Below, in pieces: positions 41,945-50,504 of a DNA stretch of 64,000 bases; positions within the stretch are counted from its first letter, which is position 1; each line of letters begins with the position of its first letter. The DNA is taken from positions 248,001 through 312,000 of the forward strand of contig NZ_JAGFNZ010000003.1 of NCBI RefSeq assembly GCF_019448085.1, read 5' to 3'. The notes beneath the pieces are model-generated. The model did no database searches. It was not told the DNA's origin and saw only the letters and a list, made by a program, of their open reading frames with translations. A program made the position numbers and the translations under genes. Source of the stretch: Caproiciproducens faecalis. GTDB taxonomy: Bacteria; Bacillota; Clostridia; Oscillospirales; Acutalibacteraceae.

Positions 41945-42115
41945 TTACCGGGCGGCTTCTTCTATTTTTGCAATGTAGAATTCAACAGACATCCCGGAAT
42001 ATTCCGATAAGTCAAAGCAATTTATTGCCATTTCATTGGCTTCATTCCATTTGTACCCCTTATCTGCAATCATCCGGGTTGCCCTTTCCATGTTCTTAAG
42101 CGTTCGCCTAATCAT
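41945..42115 (-). CDS. Small orphan protein (56 residues)
   Basis: ATG at 42115 follows AAGGATGGTGG. The product (MIRRTLKNMERATRMIADKG, then YKWNEANEMAINCFD and a helical end) is predominantly helical. It is part of the small-gene block. No family is recognised. Confidence 0.6.
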   Translation of the reverse strand: MIRRTLKNMERATRMIADKGYKWNEANEMAINCFDLSEYSGMSVEFYIAKIEEAAR

Positions 42116-42160
42116 GATCCACCATCCTTTCTCCCCGTATTCCCGGCAATGTGATTAATC

Positions 42161-42370
42161 CTAGTAGAGGTCAAGAATTAAGCGCTGCGGTGGGGTAGTA
42201 AACTCAGACAGATCTACCGTCCCTCCGTTCATCAGAAGCCCCCGAATGATATCGTCGCGCTGTTCTTCTGTGCAGTTGACTGCCTCGTCGAAGGCAGTCA
42301 TGTCTGGGTACTTAATAACATTGTCGCCGGTGGTAACTTTGATGCCGTCAAAAATTTTGATGGTTTTCAT
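42161..42370 (-). CDS. Hypothetical small acidic protein (69 residues)
   Basis: An acidic 69-residue protein (MKTIKIFDGIKVTTGDNVIK at the start) with AAAGGG upstream of ATG. Small acidic proteins in this position of mobile elements sometimes mimic DNA, but nothing here proves it. It lies between the 201-residue and 56-residue genes. Confidence 0.55.
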   Translation of the reverse strand: MKTIKIFDGIKVTTGDNVIKYPDMTAFDEAVNCTEEQRDDIIRGLLMNGGTVDLSEFTTPPQRLILDLY

Positions 42371-42418
42371 TACGCTTACCCTTTCTGCCCTCGTTACCTC
42401 CGGGGCGGGCTTTGGTGG

Positions 42419-43024
42419 TTAATCGTAGAACGGGCAGAGGGTATCGTTCCAGACCTCGTAATACCAGTGGGAAGTATTGAAACGGATGTAGTGATAATCT
42501 GTCGCGCAGTAGACGGGGCGGCGGTCGATCTTCCGGCCGGTTTTTCGGACTTGGCGGTGCCGGTTGATTTCGTATTCGTCGATTTCATGGAGGATAGTGA
42601 TTTTATCCCGGTCAAAGTCGAACTCGCTACAAATCCAATCCTTGGCTTCTTCATCCGTCATATAGTACGCAGTATTCGGTACGCTACTTGCAAGCCTTTC
42701 GTAATCGTCCTGCTTTACATTACGGTCGCCGTCGTAAAGTTTCCATTCCTGCTCTCTGTCGAGCTGTGCCTTGAGCCTTTCGACCTCTTTCTCAAGTCCG
42801 GAAATCTTTTCCACGTTTTCCTTCTCGGCCTTATCTGATGCAGTGATTTTTGCGATGCTGGCTTTCCGTGCGATAGCATCGGCCATTCCATTTTCATTCT
42901 GCTTGTAGGCATTGCAGAAAGCGTCTTTATCAAGATTGCTTTCCATGTAAGCAGCTTCAATGAAGCTGTAAAGGTCTTGGCTGGGGTAGAAACCTGTGCG
43001 GCTTTCAAACTCCTGAATCATCAT
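42419..43024 (-). CDS. Hypothetical coiled-coil protein (201 residues)
   Basis: GGAGG precedes the ATG. The first half is helical with a coiled-coil stretch (KENVEKISGLEKEVERLKAQ). The second half is mixed (YYMTDEEAKDWICSEFDFDR, ending YYEVWNDTLCPFYD). No family is recognised. It is second in the small-gene block. Confidence 0.6.
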   Translation of the reverse strand: MMIQEFESRTGFYPSQDLYSFIEAAYMESNLDKDAFCNAYKQNENGMADAIARKASIAKITASDKAEKENVEKISGLEKEVERLKAQLDREQEWKLYDGDRNVKQDDYERLASSVPNTAYYMTDEEAKDWICSEFDFDRDKITILHEIDEYEINRHRQVRKTGRKIDRRPVYCATDYHYIRFNTSHWYYEVWNDTLCPFYD

Positions 43025-43080
43025 TTTTGTGTCCTCCTGCCTCTTTGCCGGGATTAGTCGCCCGGTTCGGATTTATGATG

Positions 43081-43296
43081 CTAAGCGACATTCGCCGGAT
43101 CGAATGTCAGAAACAAATCGTTCAGATCATCCCAATCTTCGGCGGCAAGCTCACTGCGGATTGCACGGCGCATATTTTTGCATGTGGCCCAATCAGCAGC
43201 AGGATTAAGATTTGTACACCAGAGGAACTTTCTGCATCCCTCGTTACCGAGTTCTGTAATTTTATTGTCGATAGCCTTTGCAATTTCGATTGTCAT
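43081..43296 (-). CDS. Hypothetical small protein (71 residues)
   Basis: The start at 43296 lies behind AAAGGGGCGG; the upstream in-frame start overlaps the operator region. The product begins MTIEIAKAIDNKITELGNEG and ends DLNDLFLTFDPANVA. It is acidic and soluble, from an unknown family, and is the first gene of the small-gene block. It diverges from the XRE regulator. Confidence 0.6.
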   Translation of the reverse strand: MTIEIAKAIDNKITELGNEGCRKFLWCTNLNPAADWATCKNMRRAIRSELAAEDWDDLNDLFLTFDPANVA

Positions 43297-43330
43297 TTCT
43301 TGACCGCCCCTTTCTTTACTGTAATTACAA

Positions 43331-43437
43331 TTATACACTAATTATAGTGTATAATCAAGATGACATATACACAAATATTAGGGCATATATTTGTGCAATA
43401 ATGCACTGTTTTTTGTGTATAGTATCAGTTATACTAT
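43331..43437. promoter_or_regulatory. Operator region between XRE gene and small-gene block
   Basis: Three inverted repeats lie in 107 bp: TTATACACTA/TAGTGTATAA (43331-43354), ACAAATAT/ATATTTGT (43371-43394) and ATAGTAT/ATACTAT (43419-43437). The spacing between divergent genes suits repressor binding. Confidence 0.55.
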
Positions 43438-43449
43438 TAGAAAAAGGGG

Positions 43450-43701
43450 ATGAGTAAAATGCCGATCAAGTTTGATAAATTATTCGTAGTGATGAAGGAA
43501 AAGGGACTTTCAACATACAGGATAAGAAAAGAGAATATTATGGGCCAAGCTACGCTACAGAGCCTAAGAAGCAACGAGCCTGTCAGTACCGAAACTATAG
43601 CGATCTTATGTGAAATATTAGACTGTCAACCCGGAGATATAATGGAGTATGTGAAAGATGATTCAAGCCGGCCGAGAGCGCCTAAAGCAGAGAAAAAATA
43701 A
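43450..43701 (+). CDS. XRE-family (Cro/CI-type) regulator
   Basis: An 83-residue helix-turn-helix protein of the short Cro/CI type: KFDKLFVVMKEKGLSTYRIR, then QATLQSLRSNEPVSTETIAI and ILDCQPGDIMEY. AAAAGGGG precedes the start. It is divergent from the small-gene block, with several inverted repeats between, so it likely represses that block and itself. Its last residues (RAPKAEKK) are encoded by the 35-bp direct repeat. Confidence 0.85.
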   Translation: MSKMPIKFDKLFVVMKEKGLSTYRIRKENIMGQATLQSLRSNEPVSTETIAILCEILDCQPGDIMEYVKDDSSRPRAPKAEKK

Positions 43702-43703
43702 CA
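43669..43703 (+). repeat. 35-bp direct repeat, right copy
   Basis: It overlaps the 3' end of the XRE gene and its stop codon; its partner is at 40790-40824. Confidence 0.8.
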
Positions 43704-43707
43704 CTTA

Positions 43708-45144
43708 TTATTTCAGATAACTCATCGGGTCAACAGTTTTTCCATTTAGACGGATTTCAAAGTGGCAGTGGTTTCCGGTAGAATCACCGGTGCTGCCGAC
43801 CAGCGCTATAACCTGACCTTTCTGTACGGTTTCGCCTTTCTTCACAAGCAGCTGTGAGCAGTGGCCATACAAGGACATTGTTGATGAAGAATGTTGAATT
43901 GCAACAACATTTCCATATCCGCCGTAACCGCCTCCTGTGACTCCGAAATCAGCGAAGATCACCTTCCCAGATTCGCCAGCATAGATCGGCGTCCCATAGG
44001 CTGCGGCGAAGTCCACGCCCTTGTGAAGGGTTCTCTTACCTGTCGTTGGGTCGGAACGGTAGCCGAAGGGAGACGAGATCGTGTATTTTCCCGCCTTGAT
44101 TGGGTAGCCGAAAATACCGCTACCGGAGCTTCCGGCCGTGCTGTAAAAGCGCAGTACATGGCTGACGTAGTTGACATCACCGTAACTGTCCCATCCCAGC
44201 TGCGTTGCCTGCTTCTGTGAAAATTCGACAGCATTCGCCTGTGTGTAGCCGCTTTTTTTCAGCGCCCAGCTGATGTATCCATTTCCAAAATTGTAGCCCT
44301 GCAGGGCAAGGCTGATGCCCTGAACGTCGTCCGGTGACTTGCATTTCGCGGCTCTCAGACAGTTTTCAAAATATTTGATTCCGATGCTGATGGAATATTC
44401 CGGATCAGTGATTCCGTTGTGCCTTTGCGGGTACTTCGTATTCAATGGACTCTCGCTGCACTGCATAGGGTCATTGCCGGTCCCGCCGCTTTCATTCTGC
44501 ATGACGGCCATCACAAGGGAAGCATACTGAGGGATGCCGTATTGTGAGCAATATTGGCTGATCAGACCTTCATAAGCGGTGACCTGTTCCGAAACCGTGG
44601 ACGGACTGTAATCCATTAGAATCTGAGAAAGGTTTATCATGTATTCGCGCTCAGAATCACTGATGGTAATCTGGAAACGCGCTTCAATATTCTTAAAAAT
44701 CTCTGTCGAATCTGTAACCGGCACCGTGTATTCCTTTATTTTGTAGGTCTTGTTTCCGTTACCGTCCAGAACCGGATTTCCATCAGCGTCACATACAAGA
44801 ACCTTTTTGGTTTTCCTCTCGTAAAACGCCCGGATGAGCTGCTCCCGGATGTTCGCCTTATCCGGATATCTTGAATTATCGAAGATGGTTACATATGCCG
44901 CATACAGCAGCTGCGTATTGATTTCCTGTCCATCTTCCATATCGCTGTTCACAGATGAAACGAGAGGCGCGAAATCCGGTGCAACCTGATTTGTCACATA
45001 AACCTGCAGGTTATGGCGGGTCATGCCTGTAACGACCGCAGTAGCAATCAACAGAATAAGAACCAGAAGCCCGCCGATTGCTTTCCATACCCTCTTATCC
45101 TTGGCAATCCGGATGAGCAGGGCATACGCCGTGGCGCTCATCAT
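43708..45144 (-). CDS. Membrane-anchored lysozyme-like / M23 peptidase wall hydrolase
   Basis: A 478-residue protein. An N-terminal transmembrane helix (KAIGGLLVLILLIATAVV) is followed by a lysozyme-like transglycosylase domain (about 190-320: VMAVMQNESGG, then PEYSISIGIKYFENCL). A C-terminal M23 LytM-type zinc endopeptidase has SPFGYRSDPTTGKRTLHKGVDFA and YGHCSQL/NHCHFEIRLNG ligands. It locally opens peptidoglycan for the conjugation channel, like CwlT/Tcp hydrolases. It overlaps the VirB4 gene by 4 bp. Confidence 0.92.
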   Translation of the reverse strand: MMSATAYALLIRIAKDKRVWKAIGGLLVLILLIATAVVTGMTRHNLQVYVTNQVAPDFAPLVSSVNSDMEDGQEINTQLLYAAYVTIFDNSRYPDKANIREQLIRAFYERKTKKVLVCDADGNPVLDGNGNKTYKIKEYTVPVTDSTEIFKNIEARFQITISDSEREYMINLSQILMDYSPSTVSEQVTAYEGLISQYCSQYGIPQYASLVMAVMQNESGGTGNDPMQCSESPLNTKYPQRHNGITDPEYSISIGIKYFENCLRAAKCKSPDDVQGISLALQGYNFGNGYISWALKKSGYTQANAVEFSQKQATQLGWDSYGDVNYVSHVLRFYSTAGSSGSGIFGYPIKAGKYTISSPFGYRSDPTTGKRTLHKGVDFAAAYGTPIYAGESGKVIFADFGVTGGGYGGYGNVVAIQHSSSTMSLYGHCSQLLVKKGETVQKGQVIALVGSTGDSTGNHCHFEIRLNGKTVDPMSYLK

Positions 45145-47687
45145 CGGCCACCGGCGTCCCCGAACAGTTCTTTCTTATACGGCGGCGCAATGACATGCAG
45201 ATGATATCGTTCGTTTCCGCATTTACACAGGCAGAAGCCCCGGTTAGGTTCACGGATCAAATTGTATTCACACTGCTGAAGGGATAACAAACGCTGAAAG
45301 TCAGCTTCGTCGCAGTTCTCACCGGGATTAAAGAGAAAGCTGTGTGTCGGAATGCTTAATAATGGCCGGGTGTATTCCACAATACCCGGCAGCATCAGAT
45401 CTTCCACATTCTGGCTTGCAATGATAACGCCGGAATCCTTTTTTCGGCCGCGCTTCATGAAACTGCGGATATAATCTATGGCAATTCTGTTCTGTAGGAA
45501 AAGGTGCAGCTCATCCACTGCCAGCTGGGTTGCCCCTTCAGTCAGGAATTTGTGGCTCATATAAGAGAAGATATTCAGGAACATTGCATTTTTCAGGTTT
45601 TCGTTGGTGTCCATCATACCCTTAACGGAGAAGTCAATGAAATCAGCGTTGATGATGTTGGTGTGGCCGTTAAAGAACGTGCTTTCTGAACCGATGCAGA
45701 TCGACCGCAGCCCCAGTGTCAGAGAGCGGAGAATGTCTTTCGTGTACAGCTGACTGCCGGTGTCCTGATAGGTTTCCAGTTCATGGTGCGCCAAATGAAA
45801 CAGATCGGAAAGAATGGGATAATCTTCAGACGTGAGCTTGCTGTAATCCGTATCGTCGGTTATTCCGAATTTTGCATAAAGCTTTTCAAGCAGAACCTCC
45901 AATGTGTCCAGCTGCTCTGTCGGAAAATCTTTGTAGCAGCGAAAGAAGTCGCGCAGATAGGCAATATGCTGGCTTAACCGCGTGCTTTTGCGAAATGCTG
46001 CTGGCACATCCTCCTTTTCATCGGTCACCGGCTCCAAAGTCCAAAGGCGTGGTTCCAAAACATTGATAAAATACCGGCCGGCCATCATGTCAATATAACA
46101 GCCTCCAAGGCCAATCGTCAGGTCTTTGTATTCGTCGTCCGGGTCAAGAATGTAAAACTTTTTACCCGCCTGCCTGAAATTTGTTATTAAAAGCTTCAGC
46201 AAATACGATTTCCCTTCGCCGGAATTTCCTAAGATCAGGATATGGCCGTTGGTTTTGTCCTGCGCCCTTCGGTCAAAATTGACGATGATATTCGTGCCGC
46301 TGACATCTATGCCTATGTACATCCCGTCCGGATCTGTCTTGCCGGAATAAGAAAAAGGATAAAGATTCGCCACACTGCTGGCCGGCAGACTGCGTTCAAA
46401 CTGTGACCGGAATACATTGCTGCCGGTGAGCATAACCGTCTGAAAGCCCTCCTTTTGGCGAAGCCACAGCCGGTCATACACGATTTTCGCTCTTGTGCAG
46501 AAGAAGATTACTTTCTGCTGCAGATCCTGTAATTCTTTCAGTGATTTTCCTATCATCTCAATGAAAACGGCACAGTGCATCAGGCTTTCCTTTGTCTTAT
46601 GCATCCTGCGAACGATTACCTGAACATCATTGAGATCCTCTTCCGCTTCGATGGCCTGCTGGATACCGTTTGCATTGCTCTTTTTGTGCCGGTTTCTCCG
46701 TTCCGATTTTTCAATAATTTTATTTTCCTCAAACTCGGTTACCGGCCGGACGAATAACCGGAGCGTGACGCCGTCCATTTCACCGAGTTCTCGCAGGATG
46801 GCTTGATCCTCCGTTGAGGTAGGATATTCCCGGACGGCCCACACGCAGCGGAAGGTATTGCCGCAGATAAAGTAGTCCTGATGCTTAAAATCAAGCACCG
46901 AGGGCGTAATCATATCCAGAAAGCCTTGTATATCACTGTCGATATTTTGCTGAAAACCGGAAGCACTTCCGCTTTTTGGCGCTGGCTTCTCTTTCTTTGA
47001 GCGCTTATCCTTCTTCTTTTTATCGCCTTGATCTGTTTCGGAATGCCGGCGCGCGGATTCAATCACCTGGATAAAATGATCGGAGGAAGAGCCCTTTATG
47101 CTCTGAGAAACGATTTTTTCCACCGGCGTTTCTTCAACCAATTTTTTGTTGCTGTCGCTTGCCAATGTACGCCAGTACTGAGCAAGGCTTAAATCACTTT
47201 CGCCGGCACGTCCCTTTTCATAAATGGCAGCAAGTTTCCATTCAATATTGGAATTCGGTTTTTTTCTTTCCTGCTGCTGGAATTCCCGGAATGCCTTAAT
47301 AAACAGCTGGTCGGCAGAAGCTTGGTCCCGCTCCATCCCGATGCCTGCAGCAAGCATTTTAGCAAGCTCATAATCTGCAAAGGGAATATCTCCATCAGAT
47401 GCTCTTGTAAACCACAGAGCTGCTTTTGTGTAATTTTGAGGAACGGATATGCCCCAATAATACATTTTTCCCAATGTAAAACTGGCGTATTTATCGCCCC
47501 GGTTTGCGGCGGCAAGGTACCAGTCCGGTTCCTGATTAGGGTTATACACCTTGCAAAGCCCCGCCTGTTCCTCGTTTCCATCCGTGACGGCGGCAAGTTC
47601 GTACCATGACTGAATCCTTTGCTCCGGGGTCTCCTGCTCCCTCATCACCTCGTCGTTCTGTATTTCCGGCTCCATAAGTCTATTCAT
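45141..47687 (-). CDS. virB4: VirB4-type conjugation ATPase with N-terminal Sel1 repeats
   Basis: An 848-residue protein. Residues of about 30-180 are Sel1-like repeats (YASFTLGKMYYWG, then FADYELAKMLAAG). A linker of basic and Ser-rich sequence includes KSGSASGF, encoded by a dispersed palindrome copy. The VirB4 domain has Walker A ILGNSGEGKS near residue 487, Walker B AVDELHLFL and the conserved IASQNVEDL. It powers assembly of and transport through the secretion channel. Sel1 repeats are not part of standard VirB4. It overlaps both neighbours by 4 bp. Confidence 0.9.
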   Translation of the reverse strand: MNRLMEPEIQNDEVMREQETPEQRIQSWYELAAVTDGNEEQAGLCKVYNPNQEPDWYLAAANRGDKYASFTLGKMYYWGISVPQNYTKAALWFTRASDGDIPFADYELAKMLAAGIGMERDQASADQLFIKAFREFQQQERKKPNSNIEWKLAAIYEKGRAGESDLSLAQYWRTLASDSNKKLVEETPVEKIVSQSIKGSSSDHFIQVIESARRHSETDQGDKKKKDKRSKKEKPAPKSGSASGFQQNIDSDIQGFLDMITPSVLDFKHQDYFICGNTFRCVWAVREYPTSTEDQAILRELGEMDGVTLRLFVRPVTEFEENKIIEKSERRNRHKKSNANGIQQAIEAEEDLNDVQVIVRRMHKTKESLMHCAVFIEMIGKSLKELQDLQQKVIFFCTRAKIVYDRLWLRQKEGFQTVMLTGSNVFRSQFERSLPASSVANLYPFSYSGKTDPDGMYIGIDVSGTNIIVNFDRRAQDKTNGHILILGNSGEGKSYLLKLLITNFRQAGKKFYILDPDDEYKDLTIGLGGCYIDMMAGRYFINVLEPRLWTLEPVTDEKEDVPAAFRKSTRLSQHIAYLRDFFRCYKDFPTEQLDTLEVLLEKLYAKFGITDDTDYSKLTSEDYPILSDLFHLAHHELETYQDTGSQLYTKDILRSLTLGLRSICIGSESTFFNGHTNIINADFIDFSVKGMMDTNENLKNAMFLNIFSYMSHKFLTEGATQLAVDELHLFLQNRIAIDYIRSFMKRGRKKDSGVIIASQNVEDLMLPGIVEYTRPLLSIPTHSFLFNPGENCDEADFQRLLSLQQCEYNLIREPNRGFCLCKCGNERYHLHVIAPPYKKELFGDAGGR
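46953..46977. repeat. GCGGAAG-type palindrome within virB4
   Basis: CCGGAAG-CA-CTTCCG with A/T flanks, translated in frame as Lys-Ser-Gly-Ser-Ala-Ser-Gly-Phe. Confidence 0.7.
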
Positions 47688-48286
47688 AGTTTCATCTCCA
47701 ATAGCTCCGCATAGCTTTCTCCGTCAAAATCCTGCATCTCTGTTTCAAAGATGTTTTGTTCCAGATAAATGGCAAGCATCCGCTTGATGTCAGGTTTTGC
47801 GGCAAGACGCACGATCATCCCGTTATCCTTGAAGACCTGCACTACTTTGCCCATGGTGGATTGTATCTGTTCGGTCGTGTCCTTTACTGAGAACCGCAGG
47901 ACGGCCAGAAACTCACGGCTGGTGGCCATTGATATTCGTACCTGGTCAAAGAATTCTATGTCCTTCTGATCAAGATCCCTCAGCGTATCATTTGTTTCCC
48001 GCTCTTTCAGCTTTGCCAGATAATGTTTGTTGCTGTCATAGCTCTGAGATGAATTCAGGCACAGGAAATCCACAGTGCCGATGTTTTCTAAGGTATCTGT
48101 CATTTTTGTGATCCTGCTGCTTATGTTGATCGACGACAGAACATTGAGATTGACAGGCGTAATCATAATGAAGCACAGCCGTTCTCCTGAGGAAACAGCG
48201 AGGCAGCTGTCCTCAATGCCAGCTGCCCCGATTAAATCCTGTACACTTTTCCTTTTTTTCTGTTTTTTATCAGTTGTTTTTTTCAA
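47684..48286 (-). CDS. Conjugation protein of unknown role, VirB4-neighbour
   Basis: The start is taken as TTG 48286, six bases after AAAAGGAGG, giving 200 residues. The N-terminus is very basic (LKKTTDKKQKKRK). The body has mixed alpha/beta character (LCFIMITPVNLNVLSSINIS) and recalls the N-terminal domain of VirB4/TraE proteins encoded separately. It is embedded between PrgI and VirB4 genes with overlaps on both sides, so it belongs to the secretion apparatus. Confidence 0.55.
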   Translation of the reverse strand: MKKTTDKKQKKRKSVQDLIGAAGIEDSCLAVSSGERLCFIMITPVNLNVLSSINISSRITKMTDTLENIGTVDFLCLNSSQSYDSNKHYLAKLKERETNDTLRDLDQKDIEFFDQVRISMATSREFLAVLRFSVKDTTEQIQSTMGKVVQVFKDNGMIVRLAAKPDIKRMLAIYLEQNIFETEMQDFDGESYAELLEMKL

Positions 48287-48554
48287 GGCAATCCTCCTTT
48301 TCCCAATAAAAAACAAGCTGCTGCGTAATGAAATACCTGCAGAGCTTGCTCAAATATTTGAATATGGAAATGTCGTCAAATGTCACGGTCATGAATGCGT
48401 AGAAAGCGGTTATAGCCAACGGAACGAGGCTGCGCGTAAGCGGGTACAGGATTAAAGAAAATACGCCGGCCAATCCGAAGATGAAGATATCGCGGAGTTC
48501 CCAAAGGCCCAGCAAAGGCGGCGCCTCCATGTTGGACGGATAATAGTATTTCAT
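48270..48554 (-). CDS. PrgI/VirB3-like membrane protein
   Basis: A 94-residue protein with two transmembrane helices (FIFGLAGVFSLILYP and LVPLAITAFYAFMTV), as in PrgI-family proteins that sit between VirB6 and VirB4 in Gram-positive conjugation systems. It starts 16 bp after the VirB6-like gene. Confidence 0.75.
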   Translation of the reverse strand: MKYYYPSNMEAPPLLGLWELRDIFIFGLAGVFSLILYPLTRSLVPLAITAFYAFMTVTFDDISIFKYLSKLCRYFITQQLVFYWEKEDCLEKNN

Positions 48555-48570
48555 TTTGCATAACCTCCCG

Positions 48571-49509
48571 TTAATGAATAAATGTTTTTCCCAGATTAAT
48601 GATGGATGTGGTCGTGTGTACCGCGCTGGATAAATTGCCTTTCATGGAAGTGTCCAGCCCAAAGGATTGCGCTATTCGGGGTACCTCCGACGCCGCCAGA
48701 ATCACGCCGGTTGCAATGACCATCTGATCTTTAAAAATGTTCAGGCCGATCATAAGCATCAGGTTTTGCAGAAAGGCGGTAAAGCAAATGCCGATGATCT
48801 GCTTGCACCAGGACATAAACTGATCAAGGTATCCGCGGGGGATACTGAACAGGTACAGGGAACAGACACAGATCTGAATGAACAGGATTCCTCCACGTTT
48901 AATGTTCCCAAACAGGATTTTGAAGAAGCCGTAAGCAAACGCAATGATGAAAAACATATCTGTAACCTGCGGTACATGCTGTTCAGCTGGTGTTCCCACA
49001 ATGCCCGAAAGAACGCTGCCGGCTGCCCCTGTGATATTGACCAACGGGTTAGACGCAACCAGTCCTATAAAAAAGTTAATGGTGTTAGTAATCGTGCTTC
49101 CTGAGGAAACAGGTTCCGACAGGGCCGGGTCGCTCATAACACCGGCGATATTCATGAGTTTCCCCATCACGGCCTGCATATTAACAGATAACTGATAGAG
49201 CTTTACGGGAAGTGTTGTAAACAGAAGCAGAACCCCCAGCCCTTTGAAAATGTTCATGCCGGTATCCTTTAGGCTTCCTTTTCCCTGCTCAATCGAAGCA
49301 AAATATTCTAATAGCGCCAGAACAAGGCCGACGGCAAAGAGGGCGTTCCCCAACAGCTGAAAGAAATAAAGGACTCCCTGAACATATTGATTATCAAAAA
49401 GATCCGCCCCCATATTTCCCATATACTGGTTGAAGGAATTTATTCCGTTTAAAATCGTGTAATAAACCCATGCTTCCAGCTGTTCCATGGAATTTCCGAC
49501 TGTAAACAT
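48571..49509 (-). CDS. VirB6/TrbL-like polytopic membrane protein
   Basis: A 312-residue protein with six or more hydrophobic helices and a hydrophilic N-terminus (NGINSFNQYMGNMGADLFDN). Its position, between a VirB2-like and a PrgI gene, and its topology match VirB6/TrbL channel components of Tn1549-like elements. It likely forms the inner-membrane translocation pore. Confidence 0.75.
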   Translation of the reverse strand: MFTVGNSMEQLEAWVYYTILNGINSFNQYMGNMGADLFDNQYVQGVLYFFQLLGNALFAVGLVLALLEYFASIEQGKGSLKDTGMNIFKGLGVLLLFTTLPVKLYQLSVNMQAVMGKLMNIAGVMSDPALSEPVSSGSTITNTINFFIGLVASNPLVNITGAAGSVLSGIVGTPAEQHVPQVTDMFFIIAFAYGFFKILFGNIKRGGILFIQICVCSLYLFSIPRGYLDQFMSWCKQIIGICFTAFLQNLMLMIGLNIFKDQMVIATGVILAASEVPRIAQSFGLDTSMKGNLSSAVHTTTSIINLGKTFIH

Positions 49510-49514
49510 TTACC

Positions 49515-49859
49515 TCACCATCCAATGATGGCCCACATCCAAAACGGGGCTGAGATAGATAAAACTAATCCTGCGAAAAGGCCGGCCGGCACTTTCCATT
49601 CTATTTGCCCTCCGTGTTGCCGATAATCCACAACCGAGGTAGCGAGCTTGATAACAAAGAAAACCAGCAGAACAACGTCAACCGATCCGAAAACAGCGAT
49701 ATTGACCACGCTTTTGATCTGAGGCTTGATGTATGTATTGAATGCATTGTTGACTGCGTCAGAGACATTTGCGCTGGCGGCATAGGCCGGGATGGCAAAT
49801 ACAGATACGAGGATCGCTATTACTATCATCAGTAATAACGTTTTCTTATATTTCTTCAT
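49515..49859 (-). CDS. VirB2/DUF3852-like secreted small membrane protein
   Basis: The start at 49859 has AAAAGGAG upstream, giving 114 residues. A signal peptide (KKTLLLMIVIAILVSVFAI, cleavage at AYA-AS) and two later hydrophobic helices give the VirB2-pilin topology. DUF3852 proteins occupy this place in Tn1549-like elements. It starts the VirB6-PrgI-VirB4 series. Confidence 0.7.
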   Translation of the reverse strand: MKKYKKTLLLMIVIAILVSVFAIPAYAASANVSDAVNNAFNTYIKPQIKSVVNIAVFGSVDVVLLVFFVIKLATSVVDYRQHGGQIEWKVPAGLFAGLVLSISAPFWMWAIIGW

Positions 49860-49885
49860 AGTGCATACTCCTTTTATTGACGGAA

Positions 49886-50461
49886 TCACTGTTCCATTTC
49901 CATTGTATTTTCTTCAACCGGCCCAGCTTCAGGCTTTCGGCTGCCCGCCGAAGCAATATAACGTTCCACCTCCTTAATTTCTTCCCGGCTCATGGAGCTG
50001 TGGGCTTCTTCCGGAAGAATCACACTGGTGATTTTTCCATCCTCTGCTTTTGCGACAAATATTGATCCAAATTGTTCCTGTATCCCTATAATTTTCTGTT
50101 TCATCCGCAGGCCGTAATCCTCTTTATGGGATACGGTCTGATTGTGGAAAAAGGTTTCAGAATAATACAGGGTGGCAATGTCATGCTTTTGGGCATATGA
50201 GATTTCTCTTTTCATTCCTTCCGACACAACATCACCGCACACCCAAAGCTCGCTGCAATGCTTTAACAATTCCATTCCCATCATCAGCCCTTTTTGCCGC
50301 TGCAGCGGAACGGTGTCATCAAGATACTGGGTAAAGATCGTATGTGGTGCTAAAGGAATTACACCCTGTTCCGCAGCATAGGCACAGTAGGCAGTTGCTT
50401 TTTTGATATTTTCCTGCATGTCCCCCTTTAGCGGCGAACAAATATATACCAGTTTCATCAT
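49886..50461 (-). CDS. DUF4406-like, nucleoside-deoxyribosyltransferase-fold protein
   Basis: The start at 50461 (AAAGGAGG upstream) gives 191 residues. The first 110 residues fit the DUF4406/NDT-like Rossmann family: KLVYICSPLKGDMQENI, APHTIFTQYLDD, then LWVCGDVVSEGMKREI. Relatives may bind nucleotides or ADP-ribose-like ligands. The C-terminal part carries a separate helical segment. Its function in the ICE is unknown. Confidence 0.65.
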   Translation of the reverse strand: MMKLVYICSPLKGDMQENIKKATAYCAYAAEQGVIPLAPHTIFTQYLDDTVPLQRQKGLMMGMELLKHCSELWVCGDVVSEGMKREISYAQKHDIATLYYSETFFHNQTVSHKEDYGLRMKQKIIGIQEQFGSIFVAKAEDGKITSVILPEEAHSSMSREEIKEVERYIASAGSRKPEAGPVEENTMEMEQ

Positions 50462-50474
50462 GATCTCCTCCTTT

Positions 50475-50500
50475 AAAAAGCGGAAGGACTTCCGCTTTTG
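50475..50500. repeat. GCGGAAG-type palindrome after the helicase gene
   Basis: AAAAAGCGGAAG-GA-CTTCCGCTTTTG lies between the helicase stop and the next start. It could act as a terminator or processing site. Confidence 0.75.
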
Positions 50501-50504
50501 TTTT

